From Brevibacillus sp. DP1.3A (GTDB lineage Bacteria; Bacillota; Bacilli; Brevibacillales; Brevibacillaceae): a stretch of DNA of 64,000 bases. The DNA lies in contig NZ_CP085876.1 of assembly GCF_013284245.2 (NCBI RefSeq), forward strand, positions 2,339,001 through 2,403,000, given 5' to 3'. The notes beneath the pieces are model-generated. The model was not told the DNA's origin, did no database searches, and saw only the letters and a program-made list of their open reading frames with translations. Shown piece by piece: positions 56,791 to 64,000 of the stretch. The translations under genes were made by a program, and so were the position numbers. How positions within the stretch are numbered: the stretch's first letter is position 1; each line of letters begins with the position of its first letter.

Positions 56791-58605
56791 TGTGGAATTG
56801 TGGGATGGCTTGATTGGGATGACGATTTGTCATCCCAGCATGCTATTTTGCACAAAATGGCTCAAGCGATCCAACATCGCGGGCCAGACGAAGAGGGATA
56901 TTGGTTGTCTCCCCGGGCAGCGATTGCGCATCGGCGCCTGATCGTGATCGACCCAGAAGGCGGCAAGCAGCCAATGATCTACCGAGAAGGAGATCAGACG
57001 TGCGTCTTATCGTTTAATGGCGAAATCTATAATTATTTGGAACTGCGCCGCCAATTAGAGATGCTTGGACACTCCTTTCAAACCAATTCTGACACGGAAG
57101 TATTACTGCACGCTTTTTTGGAATGGAGAGAGGAATGTGTCCGTTATCTCAATGGAATTTTTGCATTCGCCATTTGGGACGAAAAAAATCATCGATTGTT
57201 TTTAGCGCGTGACCACTTAGGTGTAAAACCATTATTTTATTGCCAACGAGGGAGCTCGTTCTTGTTCGGCTCCGAACTGAAAGCCTTGCTCGCCCATCCA
57301 AAAGTGAAGCCTGAAGTAGAAGCGGATGGGTTAGCAGATATTATCGGACTTGGTCCGGCGAGAACGCCTGGATTCGGTATTTTCCGCAATGTAAATGAGG
57401 TTCGAGCTGGACATTGTGTAACAGTCACGAAGGATCAAATCAGGACAAGGCCATACTGGAAACTTGAGAGCAAGGTGCATACCGATGATATGGATACAAC
57501 GACAGAAAGAATACGCGCACTGTTACAAGACACGGTACAACGCCAGTTAATCTCTGACCTGCCTTTAGTTAGTATGCTGTCTGGCGGTTTGGACTCTAGT
57601 GGCTTGGTGGCTTTAGCTGCTGAAGAGCTAAGTAAAAAAGGGAAGACGTTGCAAACCTATTCGGTTGATTTTGTTGACAATGATCAGCATTTTGAAGAAG
57701 GGTTGCTGCACATTAGCTTGGATGCACCATGGGCGAAATCAGTCTCAGAGCATGTACAAACGAGGCATCAAGAGATTACCTTCAACGCTCAAGATCTGAT
57801 TACTCATTTTCATATGCCAATGAGAGCGCGTGATCTCCCGGGATTAGGGGAGACGGATACCTCGCTCTATTTGTTCTGCCGGGAAATGAAGAAAAAAGCG
57901 ACCGTCTCGCTATCAGGTGAATCGGCAGACGAAGTGTTTAACGGGTATCCTTGGTTTCAGAAGGAGAAATTCTTGAATTCAGGCAAATTCCCTTGGATGG
58001 AGCATGACGGGTGGAGTTCATTTTTAAATGAAGAAGCCATTGAAAGGATTCGCCCACAAGAATATCTTCGCAGGCGGTATGAAGAAGGGATTGCAGAGGT
58101 ACATCCTTTGGAAGGGGAGACAGCATTGGAAGCGCAACAGCGCAAAATGTCGTACCTCTTTATCACACGTTTTCTTCCGTTGCTATTGGATCGCAAGGAT
58201 CGAATGAGCATGTATACGGGGTTTGAAGTACGTGTTCCCTATTGTGATTACCGTCTGGTTGAATATTTATGGAATGTTCCATGGAAAGTAAAAAATATTG
58301 ATCAAATCGAAAAAGGCTTGCTTCGCAGAGCATACAAAGGATATTTGCCGCATGAAGTATTGTACCGCAACAAAAGCGCATATCCGATGACCTATCATCC
58401 AGAGTATTACCATGCGATTTTGGACCATATGAAACAAATTTTAGCGAACCCTAATTCGCCTCTACTACCATTGATTAATAAGTCTGTGATCCAATTTGTA
58501 CTGGATGGAAAAGCACCTATGAATCTAGCTCAATCAACGAAGCTGATCGAATACCTCGTCCAAATAAATATGTGGTTAGAGGAATACAAGGTTTCCATTC
58601 GATAG
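56788..58605 (+). CDS. Asparagine-synthetase-like amidotransferase (AsnB family)
   Basis: 605 residues, normal for AsnB. The start MCGIVGW places the class II glutamine amidotransferase nucleophile at Cys2; NGEIYNY and SDTEVLL are further glutaminase motifs. The C-terminal synthetase domain has the ATP-pyrophosphatase loop SGGLDSS near residue 267, and SGESADEVFNGYPW. The enzyme should take ammonia from glutamine and amidate an adenylated carboxylate. In trans-AT PKS clusters such homologues usually install a terminal primary amide on the product rather than make asparagine, and its place 26 bases after E supports that. It may act on a free acid released from E, or on a side-chain acid. A terminator follows, so it is probably the last gene of the main transcript. 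Confidence 0.92.
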   Translation: MCGIVGWLDWDDDLSSQHAILHKMAQAIQHRGPDEEGYWLSPRAAIAHRRLIVIDPEGGKQPMIYREGDQTCVLSFNGEIYNYLELRRQLEMLGHSFQTNSDTEVLLHAFLEWREECVRYLNGIFAFAIWDEKNHRLFLARDHLGVKPLFYCQRGSSFLFGSELKALLAHPKVKPEVEADGLADIIGLGPARTPGFGIFRNVNEVRAGHCVTVTKDQIRTRPYWKLESKVHTDDMDTTTERIRALLQDTVQRQLISDLPLVSMLSGGLDSSGLVALAAEELSKKGKTLQTYSVDFVDNDQHFEEGLLHISLDAPWAKSVSEHVQTRHQEITFNAQDLITHFHMPMRARDLPGLGETDTSLYLFCREMKKKATVSLSGESADEVFNGYPWFQKEKFLNSGKFPWMEHDGWSSFLNEEAIERIRPQEYLRRRYEEGIAEVHPLEGETALEAQQRKMSYLFITRFLPLLLDRKDRMSMYTGFEVRVPYCDYRLVEYLWNVPWKVKNIDQIEKGLLRRAYKGYLPHEVLYRNKSAYPMTYHPEYYHAILDHMKQILANPNSPLLPLINKSVIQFVLDGKAPMNLAQSTKLIEYLVQINMWLEEYKVSIR

Positions 58606-58625
58606 AAGCCCTAAGATTTGCTGAT

Positions 58626-58666
58626 AAAAAGGACAGTCAGGATGCTTATTCCTGACTGTTTTTCTT
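58626..58666 (+). terminator. Rho-independent terminator after the amidotransferase
   Basis: ACAGTCAGGA (58633-58642) pairs perfectly with TCCTGACTGT (58650-58659), is flanked by an A run, and is followed by TTTTTCTTT. It should end much of the long A-E-amidotransferase transcript. The next genes would rely on read-through or a local promoter, which I could not identify. Confidence 0.88.
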
Positions 58667-58698
58667 TCAAAAATTGTAGTTGAAGGGATGTGTAGGAA

Positions 58699-60015
58699 AT
58701 GAATGTCAGTGAGGCAAATCAGAATATGGCAATCCCACAACGACTGCCTGCAAACGGAAGTGACAGGTTTAATTACATGGTCAGCTATCTTTCCGATTGC
58801 CAACTTCAAATGGTGCTGGAAATGGACGGACAGGTGAATCAACAGCGATTGCTTCAAGCGATGGAGGCAAGCACCATTGCGGAACCTATCATTGGTTGCC
58901 GTTTTATAAAAGATCCAGTCCGCCCCAATTGGGAGCGACGCAGCGATTTGGCGTCAAGCGGTTGGTGTTCCTTGCAACTTCTCAGTGAGTCCGATTCCGT
59001 AGAGAAAGCCATACAGGAGTGGCTGTCGAGCCCAATAGACATCGATGCTGATGCGATGGTCAAAATTCGCATTCTGCGGACCTCGACCAAAGATATCATT
59101 TGCATCAAATTGAATCATTTATGCAGTGATGGTGCAGGATTGATAGAGTATGTTCACCTGCTAGCTTCGCTATATAGTGAGCTTGCCAAAAACCCTCGCT
59201 ACGTTCCCGAGTCAAACCCTGAGGGTAGGGATCAGAGCCGTTTGTTCAAGGAGATGGGTATCCCAAATGGCGGGATGCAGCAAGCTCCAGAACCCCAGGG
59301 ACCAACACTTCCTTTTACGCCTGGAGAACCAGCTAAAAGGAGACAAGCCATTCGCAGAATTCCGCGCGAAGAGTGGCTAGAGCTGGCGCAAGGATTTAAA
59401 CAAAAAGGGTTTACAGTAAATGATGTGTTATTGGCTGGCTACATGCGAGCTTTATATCAACAAATGAAGAATGTTCCAGCTGAGCAGGTCAAAGTCATGG
59501 TGACGGTTAATGTAAGAAAATTCTTACCCACGGGGAAGGCGGACGCGATTTACAACTTGTCTGGTGTTGTTCACGCCTCCATGAATCAAGCAGCAGGGAC
59601 ATTTGCAGATAAGGTGAAAGAAGTGGCGGAATTCATGAAGAGTCAACGCGATAACAAAGAGATTCTGCATGATGCGGTAAACACGTTTGCCTTTGTGGAA
59701 AATTTTGAGTTTCAACAGACATTGAAGATCATACAGGATGTAAGAAAACAAATCGTAGCAGATGGAAACAGCACTCCAATATTATCAAATTTTGGTATGA
59801 TTGGTACTAGTCAGATAGCATTCGATGATGTGAAAGTCGCAGGTGCGTACATCGTATCTCCAGCCTATTACGCACCAGGACTGATGCTTGGAGTCAGTAC
59901 GTATCAAGATTGCATAACCCTCAACATTTCCTTCTTTGAATCGAACACAGACATTGGGTTAATAGAAAAACTCCTGGATACCATGGTAGAAGAAATCAAG
60001 TCATACCGAGAGTAG
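58699..60015 (+). CDS. Stand-alone condensation-like acyltransferase
   Basis: 438 residues, the length of a single NRPS condensation or alcohol-acyltransferase domain. The core motif is NHLCSDG: the first His is Asn139, but the catalytic second His140 and Asp144 are kept, followed by GAGLIEY. SNFGMIG near the C-terminus sits where such domains have a structural DFGWG-like motif. Free-standing members acylate alcohols or amines using carrier-bound or CoA-bound acyl donors. In this cluster it could esterify the product, act as a release enzyme replacing the dead C-terminal domain of E, or couple a side acid. It starts at the ATG at 58699; AAGGG eleven bases upstream is a fair RBS. It lies 32 bases after a terminator and 46 bases before the P450. 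Confidence 0.8.
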   Translation: MNVSEANQNMAIPQRLPANGSDRFNYMVSYLSDCQLQMVLEMDGQVNQQRLLQAMEASTIAEPIIGCRFIKDPVRPNWERRSDLASSGWCSLQLLSESDSVEKAIQEWLSSPIDIDADAMVKIRILRTSTKDIICIKLNHLCSDGAGLIEYVHLLASLYSELAKNPRYVPESNPEGRDQSRLFKEMGIPNGGMQQAPEPQGPTLPFTPGEPAKRRQAIRRIPREEWLELAQGFKQKGFTVNDVLLAGYMRALYQQMKNVPAEQVKVMVTVNVRKFLPTGKADAIYNLSGVVHASMNQAAGTFADKVKEVAEFMKSQRDNKEILHDAVNTFAFVENFEFQQTLKIIQDVRKQIVADGNSTPILSNFGMIGTSQIAFDDVKVAGAYIVSPAYYAPGLMLGVSTYQDCITLNISFFESNTDIGLIEKLLDTMVEEIKSYRE

Positions 60016-60047
60016 CCAGCTTACAGCAATTACCTACCCATTTAGAT

Positions 60048-60064
60048 AAGGAGTGAATGAAATG
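60048..60064 (+). promoter_or_regulatory. RBS deciding the ATG start of the P450
   Basis: AAGGAG at 60048-60053 is eight bases before the ATG at 60062. An in-frame GTG at 60053 overlaps the RBS and is unlikely. Confidence 0.72.
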
Positions 60065-61228
60065 AATAAAGTAGTATTCCCTAATGAAATATCAGGTGCC
60101 GAGAATCTGCAACAACAGTTCGAACCCTACGGCTGGTATGCAGAAATGAGAAAAAATAGCCCGGTACATTACGACGAAAAGCAACAGGTTTGGAACGTAT
60201 TTCTGTATTCGGATGTAGAGCGTGTGCTGACCGATTATCACCTCTTTTCAAGCGATACAGGCAAACGAATCGCTGGTTCCCTCGCATTGAAAGAAAAGGG
60301 GATCACAGAGATGGACCCACCTGATCACGGAAAAAGGAGAGCTCTCTATACAAAGGCATTCTCAACCAGAACACTCCAGGAGTGGGAGCCGCGTATTCAA
60401 GAAATTTCACGTCATTTGCTAGAGGAAGTAAAAGAAAAGCAAAGCATCAAAATTTTAGGTGATCTCGCAACCCCGATGCCGGTAATTGTCATTGCCGATT
60501 TGCTCGGTGTACCGTCCAGTGATTGGATGCTGTTCAAACAATGGTCCGATGTTCTCATCTCTTCCGGGACCCGCGAAACGTATGAGGATATTAACCTCAA
60601 AAAGGAAGAAATCATGAAGGAAATGGCCGTTTATCTCTCTCCGATCATTCAAGAAAAAAGAGAGAACCCGGCAAAAGATTTCCTTTCCGATTTAACGCAA
60701 ACAGAATATAAAGGCCAAAAACTATCTGACCGCGAGATTATTGATATTGCAATCAGCTTGCTGCTTGCCGGAAATGTAACGACAAGTACGCTCTTGTTTA
60801 GTGTTTTCTACTGCTTTTTACTGGATCGACCAGGCGTCTATCGTGAATTAAGAGAGAATCCGCAACTAGTAGATCAAGCAATCGAGGAAGTATTGCGCTT
60901 CCGTCCGCCAGCACAGGTTTTGATGCGCAAGGTTCAAGAAGATACGGATATGTTCGGAAGTCTGATGAAAAAAGGCGAAATCGTCATGGCATGGCTCGGT
61001 TCTGCCAATCGTGATGAAAATACCTTTGCACAGGGAGATCAATTCGATATCCATCGACCTAATAGCAACAAGCATTTATCCTTTGGAAAGGGCTGCCACT
61101 TATGCCTGGGCGCACCACTATCCAGGCTGGAAGCAAAGGTGATGCTAACAGAAATGATCAAGTGCTACTCAGACATCTCAATCGGCGGCTTTGACAACGA
61201 TCTGATTCTCAATGTAACGAGAGGCTAA
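60062..61228 (+). CDS. Cytochrome P450, apparently shortened at the C-terminus
   Basis: 388 residues. Family marks: DPPDHGKRR early in the protein, an I-helix AGNVTTS (236-242), EEVLRFRPP carrying the ExxR motif, and the haem loop FGKGCHLCLG with Cys348. It is a soluble CYP107-like enzyme, probably hydroxylating or epoxidising the polyketide. In the I-helix Val239 stands where an acidic residue is common; some P450s of PKS clusters share this. The frame stops at NVTRG, about ten residues before a P450 normally ends. Read past the TAA, the same frame gives SYRLPVFV, which resembles the conserved C-terminal xLPVxF strand. A nonsense mutation, a sequence error or natural shortening are possible. 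The loss is short, so partial function may remain. Confidence 0.88.
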   Translation: MNKVVFPNEISGAENLQQQFEPYGWYAEMRKNSPVHYDEKQQVWNVFLYSDVERVLTDYHLFSSDTGKRIAGSLALKEKGITEMDPPDHGKRRALYTKAFSTRTLQEWEPRIQEISRHLLEEVKEKQSIKILGDLATPMPVIVIADLLGVPSSDWMLFKQWSDVLISSGTRETYEDINLKKEEIMKEMAVYLSPIIQEKRENPAKDFLSDLTQTEYKGQKLSDREIIDIAISLLLAGNVTTSTLLFSVFYCFLLDRPGVYRELRENPQLVDQAIEEVLRFRPPAQVLMRKVQEDTDMFGSLMKKGEIVMAWLGSANRDENTFAQGDQFDIHRPNSNKHLSFGKGCHLCLGAPLSRLEAKVMLTEMIKCYSDISIGGFDNDLILNVTRG

Positions 61229-61254
61229 TCCTATCGTTTGCCCGTTTTCGTTTC

Positions 61255-61304
61255 TAAAAAAGCAGTTGAGCAGGAAGGTTATCCCTGTTCAACTGCTTTT
61301 TTTA
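61255..61304 (+). terminator. Strong rho-independent terminator closing the cluster
   Basis: AGCAGTTGAGCAGG (61261-61274) pairs with CCTGTTCAACTGCT (61284-61297) with one G-T wobble, followed by seven T and preceded by six A. The flanking runs allow it to work in both directions, ending the P450 transcript and the convergent membrane-protein gene. Confidence 0.92.
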
Positions 61305-61337
61305 TTTGGAGAGAAGGAAAATAGAATTCCATACTTT

Positions 61338-61562
61338 TCAATACTTATCTTTCCGAATCAACAAATAAACAATCAACCCTATAAGCGGAAAAAACAAGGA
61401 AGCAACAAGCCCGATGATAGCGAATTCCTTGCTATTCCCTCGTCTCCTTGCATCGCGGTATACCCAAATACTGATGACAATGTTAATGATGTTTAAAAAT
61501 AAGATTATTAGTAACGGGAGGAACACAATAAAGCTAGAGGGAGCATCGCCTACTTGAACCAA
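61338..61562 (-). CDS. Small two-helix membrane protein (PLDc_N-like)
   Basis: 74 residues. Two hydrophobic segments (about 10-33 and 48-68) flank a basic loop VYRDARRRGNSKEF, and the protein ends RKDKY. The pattern resembles the short phospholipase-D N-terminal-like membrane domain found alone in many Firmicutes; no catalytic function is implied. The start is TTG at 61562 with AGGTGA just upstream. A near-consensus promoter lies about 40 bases upstream. It converges with the P450 and shares its terminator. Confidence 0.72.
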   Translation of the reverse strand: MVQVGDAPSSFIVFLPLLIILFLNIINIVISIWVYRDARRRGNSKEFAIIGLVASLFFPLIGLIVYLLIRKDKY

Positions 61563-61600
61563 AGGATCACCTGCTTTTAAATGTTTTCAAGACTTTCCCA

Positions 61601-61629
61601 ATTATATAAAAGGATGAGGGAATTGTGAA
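61601..61629 (-). promoter_or_regulatory. Sigma-A-type promoter for the small membrane protein
   Basis: On the minus strand TTCACA (61624-61629) and TATAAT (61601-61606) are separated by 17 bases, five of six and six of six matches to the housekeeping consensus. The start codon follows at 61562. Confidence 0.7.
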
Positions 61630-61657
61630 ATCTATTTATGAGCCATTTTCGTAACGA

Positions 61658-62545
61658 TCACCGGGATGGAAACTTCCCCCGAACCTCCTCCAAAAAAGCC
61701 TGCACCGCCGGGGACAAATAACGATTTTTCATATACGCCAAATAAACCGTCCGCTCCAGCGCAGGCGAATCAATCGTTTTCCGAACAAGCGAAGCATCTG
61801 TTGATCCAGACAAATAGTTCTCCGGGATAATCGTAACCCCGAGATTCTCCCTCACTAACGTTAACGCAGTTTCAAATCGCTCAATCTCAAATTTGATTTG
61901 CGGGTTGACTTGTTCAAACGAAAAGGCCGTTAGAATATCCTCCCTCGTCTGAAATCCCTCTGTACTAATGATGAATGGCTCACTAGCTAAGTCTTTCAAT
62001 CGAACCGATTCCTTTTGCGCAAGTGGATGATCCTTGTGCAGCACCAGCATTAAGCGCTCATCATACAGGGGAAATAATTCGATATCTTCTTCATCGATGA
62101 ATTGGTTGGTTATGAGTAAATGCGTATGATACTTCCGCAGTGATTCCTTTACAGCTTTCCCGCTCAACACCTCGATTAGCTTGATGTTAATAGAGGGAAA
62201 ACGTCCCTGATATCCGCGAATGACTTTTGGAATCCAATGCTTCACGGACTCAATGATGCCGATGATGAGATCTCCGCTGCCAGTCAGCTTTACTTCTTCC
62301 ATCTCTTTTTTCAACATGTTCATTTGGGAAAGAAGCAACAACGATTTCTGATACAAAATTTTACCAGCATCCGTCAATTCCATTTTTCTTGTGTTTCTCT
62401 CGAGCAGTGGAGAGCCGACTTCTTGCTCCAGATTTTTAATCGCATTACTTAAGGAAGGCTGTGAAATATGCAGTTTTTGTGCGGCTTTGGAGTAGCTCAA
62501 CTGATCACAAACTGTCACAAAATAGTGCAAATGTTTGATGTCCAA
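61658..62545 (-). CDS. LysR-family transcriptional regulator
   Basis: 295 residues, typical for the family. An N-terminal winged helix-turn-helix (about 1-60, SYSKAAQKLHISQPSLSNAI) is followed by a two-lobed substrate-binding domain (about 90-290). The start is TTG at 62545 giving MDIKHLHYF, with a weak RBS. It is divergent from the formimidoylglutamase gene, so it probably regulates hutG and the adjoining glutamate symporter in response to a histidine or glutamate metabolite. Control of the polyketide cluster is possible but nothing in the sequence supports it. Confidence 0.9.
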   Translation of the reverse strand: MDIKHLHYFVTVCDQLSYSKAAQKLHISQPSLSNAIKNLEQEVGSPLLERNTRKMELTDAGKILYQKSLLLLSQMNMLKKEMEEVKLTGSGDLIIGIIESVKHWIPKVIRGYQGRFPSINIKLIEVLSGKAVKESLRKYHTHLLITNQFIDEEDIELFPLYDERLMLVLHKDHPLAQKESVRLKDLASEPFIISTEGFQTREDILTAFSFEQVNPQIKFEIERFETALTLVRENLGVTIIPENYLSGSTDASLVRKTIDSPALERTVYLAYMKNRYLSPAVQAFLEEVRGKFPSR

Positions 62546-62566
62546 CTGGATCGCCTACCCTTATTT

Positions 62567-62581
62567 ATAGCTTTAAGCTAT
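62567..62581. promoter_or_regulatory. Candidate LysR operator
   Basis: ATAGCT-TTA-AGCTAT is a perfect 6-bp inverted repeat of 15 bases with the T-N11-A form typical of LysR sites. It lies in the divergent region, 22 bases upstream of the LysR start. Confidence 0.6.
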
Positions 62582-62601
62582 CAATTTATTTAAATTATAT
62601 A

Positions 62602-62631
62602 TTAGAAATAATAAGTTTGTCATTATATAAT
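62602..62631 (+). promoter_or_regulatory. Possible promoter of the formimidoylglutamase gene
   Basis: TATAAT at 62626-62631 has a weak TTAGAA 18 bases upstream (62602-62607) in very AT-rich DNA. The weak -35 fits an activator-dependent promoter. Confidence 0.4.
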
Positions 62632-62655
62632 CAATAAACAAAAGGTTCAGAAAGG

Positions 62656-63621
62656 ATGAATAGCTTGCCAAAGAATGTATCAGCAGATTTGTGGACCGGC
62701 CGGACTGACCATACGGAGAGACGAAGCAGTTTTCGCTATCATCAGATTGTAGAAATAACGGACTTGGATATATTGCAAGCTGCTAAGGATCGTACAGTCG
62801 CCATCATTGGGTTTGAATGTGAAGAGGGAGTGAGGCGCAATCAAGGACGATTAGGTGCAGCCAAAGCTCCAAACGCAATTCGGCAAGCGCTTGCAAGCCT
62901 TCCTTGGAAGGTGGAGGAAGGAAAACGGATTGTTGATGTGGGGAATGTTGCTTGTCCAAACGAAGAGCTAGAAGCTGCCCAGGAAGAATTGGGGAACGCC
63001 GTCTCTGCAATCTTTTCCAAAGCTATGACGCCCATTATTTTAGGTGGAGGCCATGAGACATTGTATGGTCATTACCTAGGTGTCCGAAAGCATATTGGAA
63101 AAGAGGCTTCCTTGGGAATCATCAATATTGACGCTCACTTCGATCTACGTTCCTATGAAGTTCAGCCTTCATCGGGGACGATGTTTCGGCAAATACTAGA
63201 GCATGACAAAAATAGCAGCTATTTTGTGTTGGGGATTCAGCGTTTCGGAAATACGCAGGAGCTATTTGATAAAGCAGACGAGCTCGGTGTCCGTTATGTG
63301 TATGAAGAAGAGATGACAGACGCACGAATGGATGAAATTACTTTATCTGTAAGCGAATTCATCGAGAAACACGATCATGTCATGCTAACGCTATGTACAG
63401 ATGTATTAAACGCAGCTTTTGCACCGGGAGTAAGTGCTCCATCTCCTTTTGGCCTTACACCAATGGTTGTTCGTACTTTGATCCGTACCGTTGCCGCTCA
63501 TAAGAAAACGCTTTCTTTTGATATTTGTGAAGTGAATCCGATTTTAGATGAAAACGGAAGAACAGTAAAGTTAGGTGCTTACTTGACGAATGAAGCCATC
63601 ATGGGATTACTAGAGAACTAA
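62656..63621 (+). CDS. hutG: Formimidoylglutamase (arginase-superfamily HutG)
   Basis: 321 residues. The N-terminus DLWTGRTDHTERRSSFRYHQ is typical of HutG, the last enzyme of histidine degradation, which hydrolyses N-formimidoyl-glutamate to glutamate and formamide with a binuclear manganese centre. Metal motifs: GGGHE (His133) and NIDAHFD (Asp159, His161, Asp163). The third motif is LCTDVLNAAFAPG where arginases have an SxDxD-like pattern; Asp249 is kept and Cys247 stands at the other Asp. This may be a trait of the subfamily. The ATG at 62656 directly follows AAAGG; an earlier AAAAGG at 62640 gives better spacing, and a TTG at 62665 is an alternative start. It lies 12 bases before a glutamate symporter gene, consistent with histidine/glutamate use. 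Other ureohydrolases cannot be excluded. Confidence 0.82.
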   Translation: MNSLPKNVSADLWTGRTDHTERRSSFRYHQIVEITDLDILQAAKDRTVAIIGFECEEGVRRNQGRLGAAKAPNAIRQALASLPWKVEEGKRIVDVGNVACPNEELEAAQEELGNAVSAIFSKAMTPIILGGGHETLYGHYLGVRKHIGKEASLGIINIDAHFDLRSYEVQPSSGTMFRQILEHDKNSSYFVLGIQRFGNTQELFDKADELGVRYVYEEEMTDARMDEITLSVSEFIEKHDHVMLTLCTDVLNAAFAPGVSAPSPFGLTPMVVRTLIRTVAAHKKTLSFDICEVNPILDENGRTVKLGAYLTNEAIMGLLEN

Positions 63622-63633
63622 GGGGAGACAACT

Positions 63634-64000
63634 ATGACGTTAGCACTTAATCAAGTAACGACGATTTTTCTCGCAGTAGCACTTCTCGTATTAGGTACAT
63701 TCCTCGTAAGAAAGGCTAGTTTCTTGCAAAAGTTTTGTATCCCGGCACCAGTGGTTGGGGGCTTGTTGTTCGCTGTCATTGCAACGGCTTTGAAAGCGAC
63801 CGGAATTTTACAAATTACATTGGATACTTCCTTGCAAAGCTTGTTCATGCTCACGTTCTTTACTACCGTTGGATTGGGAGCGAGCTTTAAGCTGATCAAG
63901 CTTGGCGGTAAGCTGCTCGTTATTTACTGGATCGCCTGTGGATTTCTGGCTTTGGCACAAAACGTAATTGGTGTGTCTTTGGCTTCAGTATTCGGCATTC
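63634..64000 (+). CDS. gltS: Sodium/glutamate symporter, 3'-truncated by the window
   Basis: The first 122 codons are present. The start is ATG at 63634 after AAGGGGAG. The sequence is hydrophobic, with segments near residues 5-22, 34-52, 60-85 and 90-118. CIPAPVVGGLLFA and TVGLGASFKLIK are typical of the N-terminal half of GltS-type sodium-coupled glutamate carriers. It probably forms an operon with hutG, 12 bases upstream, and takes up glutamate or a related amino acid. Confidence 0.85.
   Translation, partial: MTLALNQVTTIFLAVALLVLGTFLVRKASFLQKFCIPAPVVGGLLFAVIATALKATGILQITLDTSLQSLFMLTFFTTVGLGASFKLIKLGGKLLVIYWIACGFLALAQNVIGVSLASVFGI

Noticed and set aside
61266-61496. Plus-strand frame of 76 codons after the P450
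   Set aside because: It begins inside the terminator and overlaps the better supported minus-strand membrane protein, which has a promoter and a recognisable two-helix pattern.
63651-63899. Minus-strand frame at the right edge
   Set aside because: It is a shadow of the GltS-type gene, which has a good RBS and typical membrane segments.

Overview
This window is almost entirely one strand of a giant trans-acyltransferase polyketide synthase / non-ribosomal peptide synthetase (trans-AT PKS-NRPS) assembly line, followed by tailoring genes and then ordinary chromosomal genes. Strong AAGGAGG-type ribosome binding sites, GTG and TTG starts, moderate GC content by eye and the neighbouring HutG, GltS and LysR genes suggest a Firmicute of the Paenibacillaceae/Bacillaceae type, most likely Brevibacillus-like. 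That assignment is inference from style, not from a search.

Layout. Five megasynthase genes run head to tail on the plus strand: A (1-10500, cut by the left edge), B (10497-31955), C (31958-43306), D (43325-50692) and E (50747-56761). An asparagine-synthetase-like amidotransferase (56788-58605) follows, then a terminator, a stand-alone condensation-like acyltransferase (58699-60015), a cytochrome P450 (60062-61228) and a strong terminator that marks the right end of the cluster. Beyond it lie a small membrane protein and a LysR regulator on the minus strand, a divergent formimidoylglutamase (hutG), and the start of a GltS-type glutamate symporter cut by the right edge. No stretch above 300 bases lacks a gene.

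Architecture read from motifs (KS0 = ketosynthase lacking the first catalytic His; ACP0 = carrier lacking the phosphopantetheine Ser). A: [ACP end]-KS-DH-ACP | KS-DH-KR-ACP0-ACP | KS0-ACP. B: C-A-PCP | KS-KR-ACP | KS-DH-KR-ACP0-ACP | KS-DH-KR-ACP | KS-KR-ACP | KS0. C: DH-ACP | KS-(ACP0 inside the post-KS linker)-DH-KR-decayed MT-ACP | KS-DH0-KR-ACP0. D: MT-ACP | KS0-OMT-ACP-ACP | KS-PCP-like. E: C-A(Ser)-NMT-PCP-C-like domain without catalytic His. There are twelve KS domains, nine apparently elongating, and no AT, ER or TE domain in cis. The acyltransferase(s), and perhaps the release enzyme, must be encoded elsewhere, probably to the left.

How the parts fit. The B/C junction is a split dehydrating bimodule (KS-KR-ACP-KS0 | DH-ACP). 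The C/D junction splits a second module between its KR and its C-methyltransferase. The C/D module has a DH that has lost its catalytic Asp, so its beta-hydroxyl should survive, and the next module (KS0-OMT-ACP-ACP) carries the O-methyltransferase that could methylate it. The last PKS module has no reductive domain, so a beta-keto chain should be passed to an N-methyl-serine module. The predicted end is a beta-keto amide of N-methylserine, suited to tetramic-acid-type closure or other unusual release.

The most striking unexplained structure is a family of four carrier-like domains of one type that have all lost the phosphopantetheine serine, to Gln, Gln, Leu and Pro, yet keep the rest of the fold. 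One of them is inserted inside a post-KS linker.
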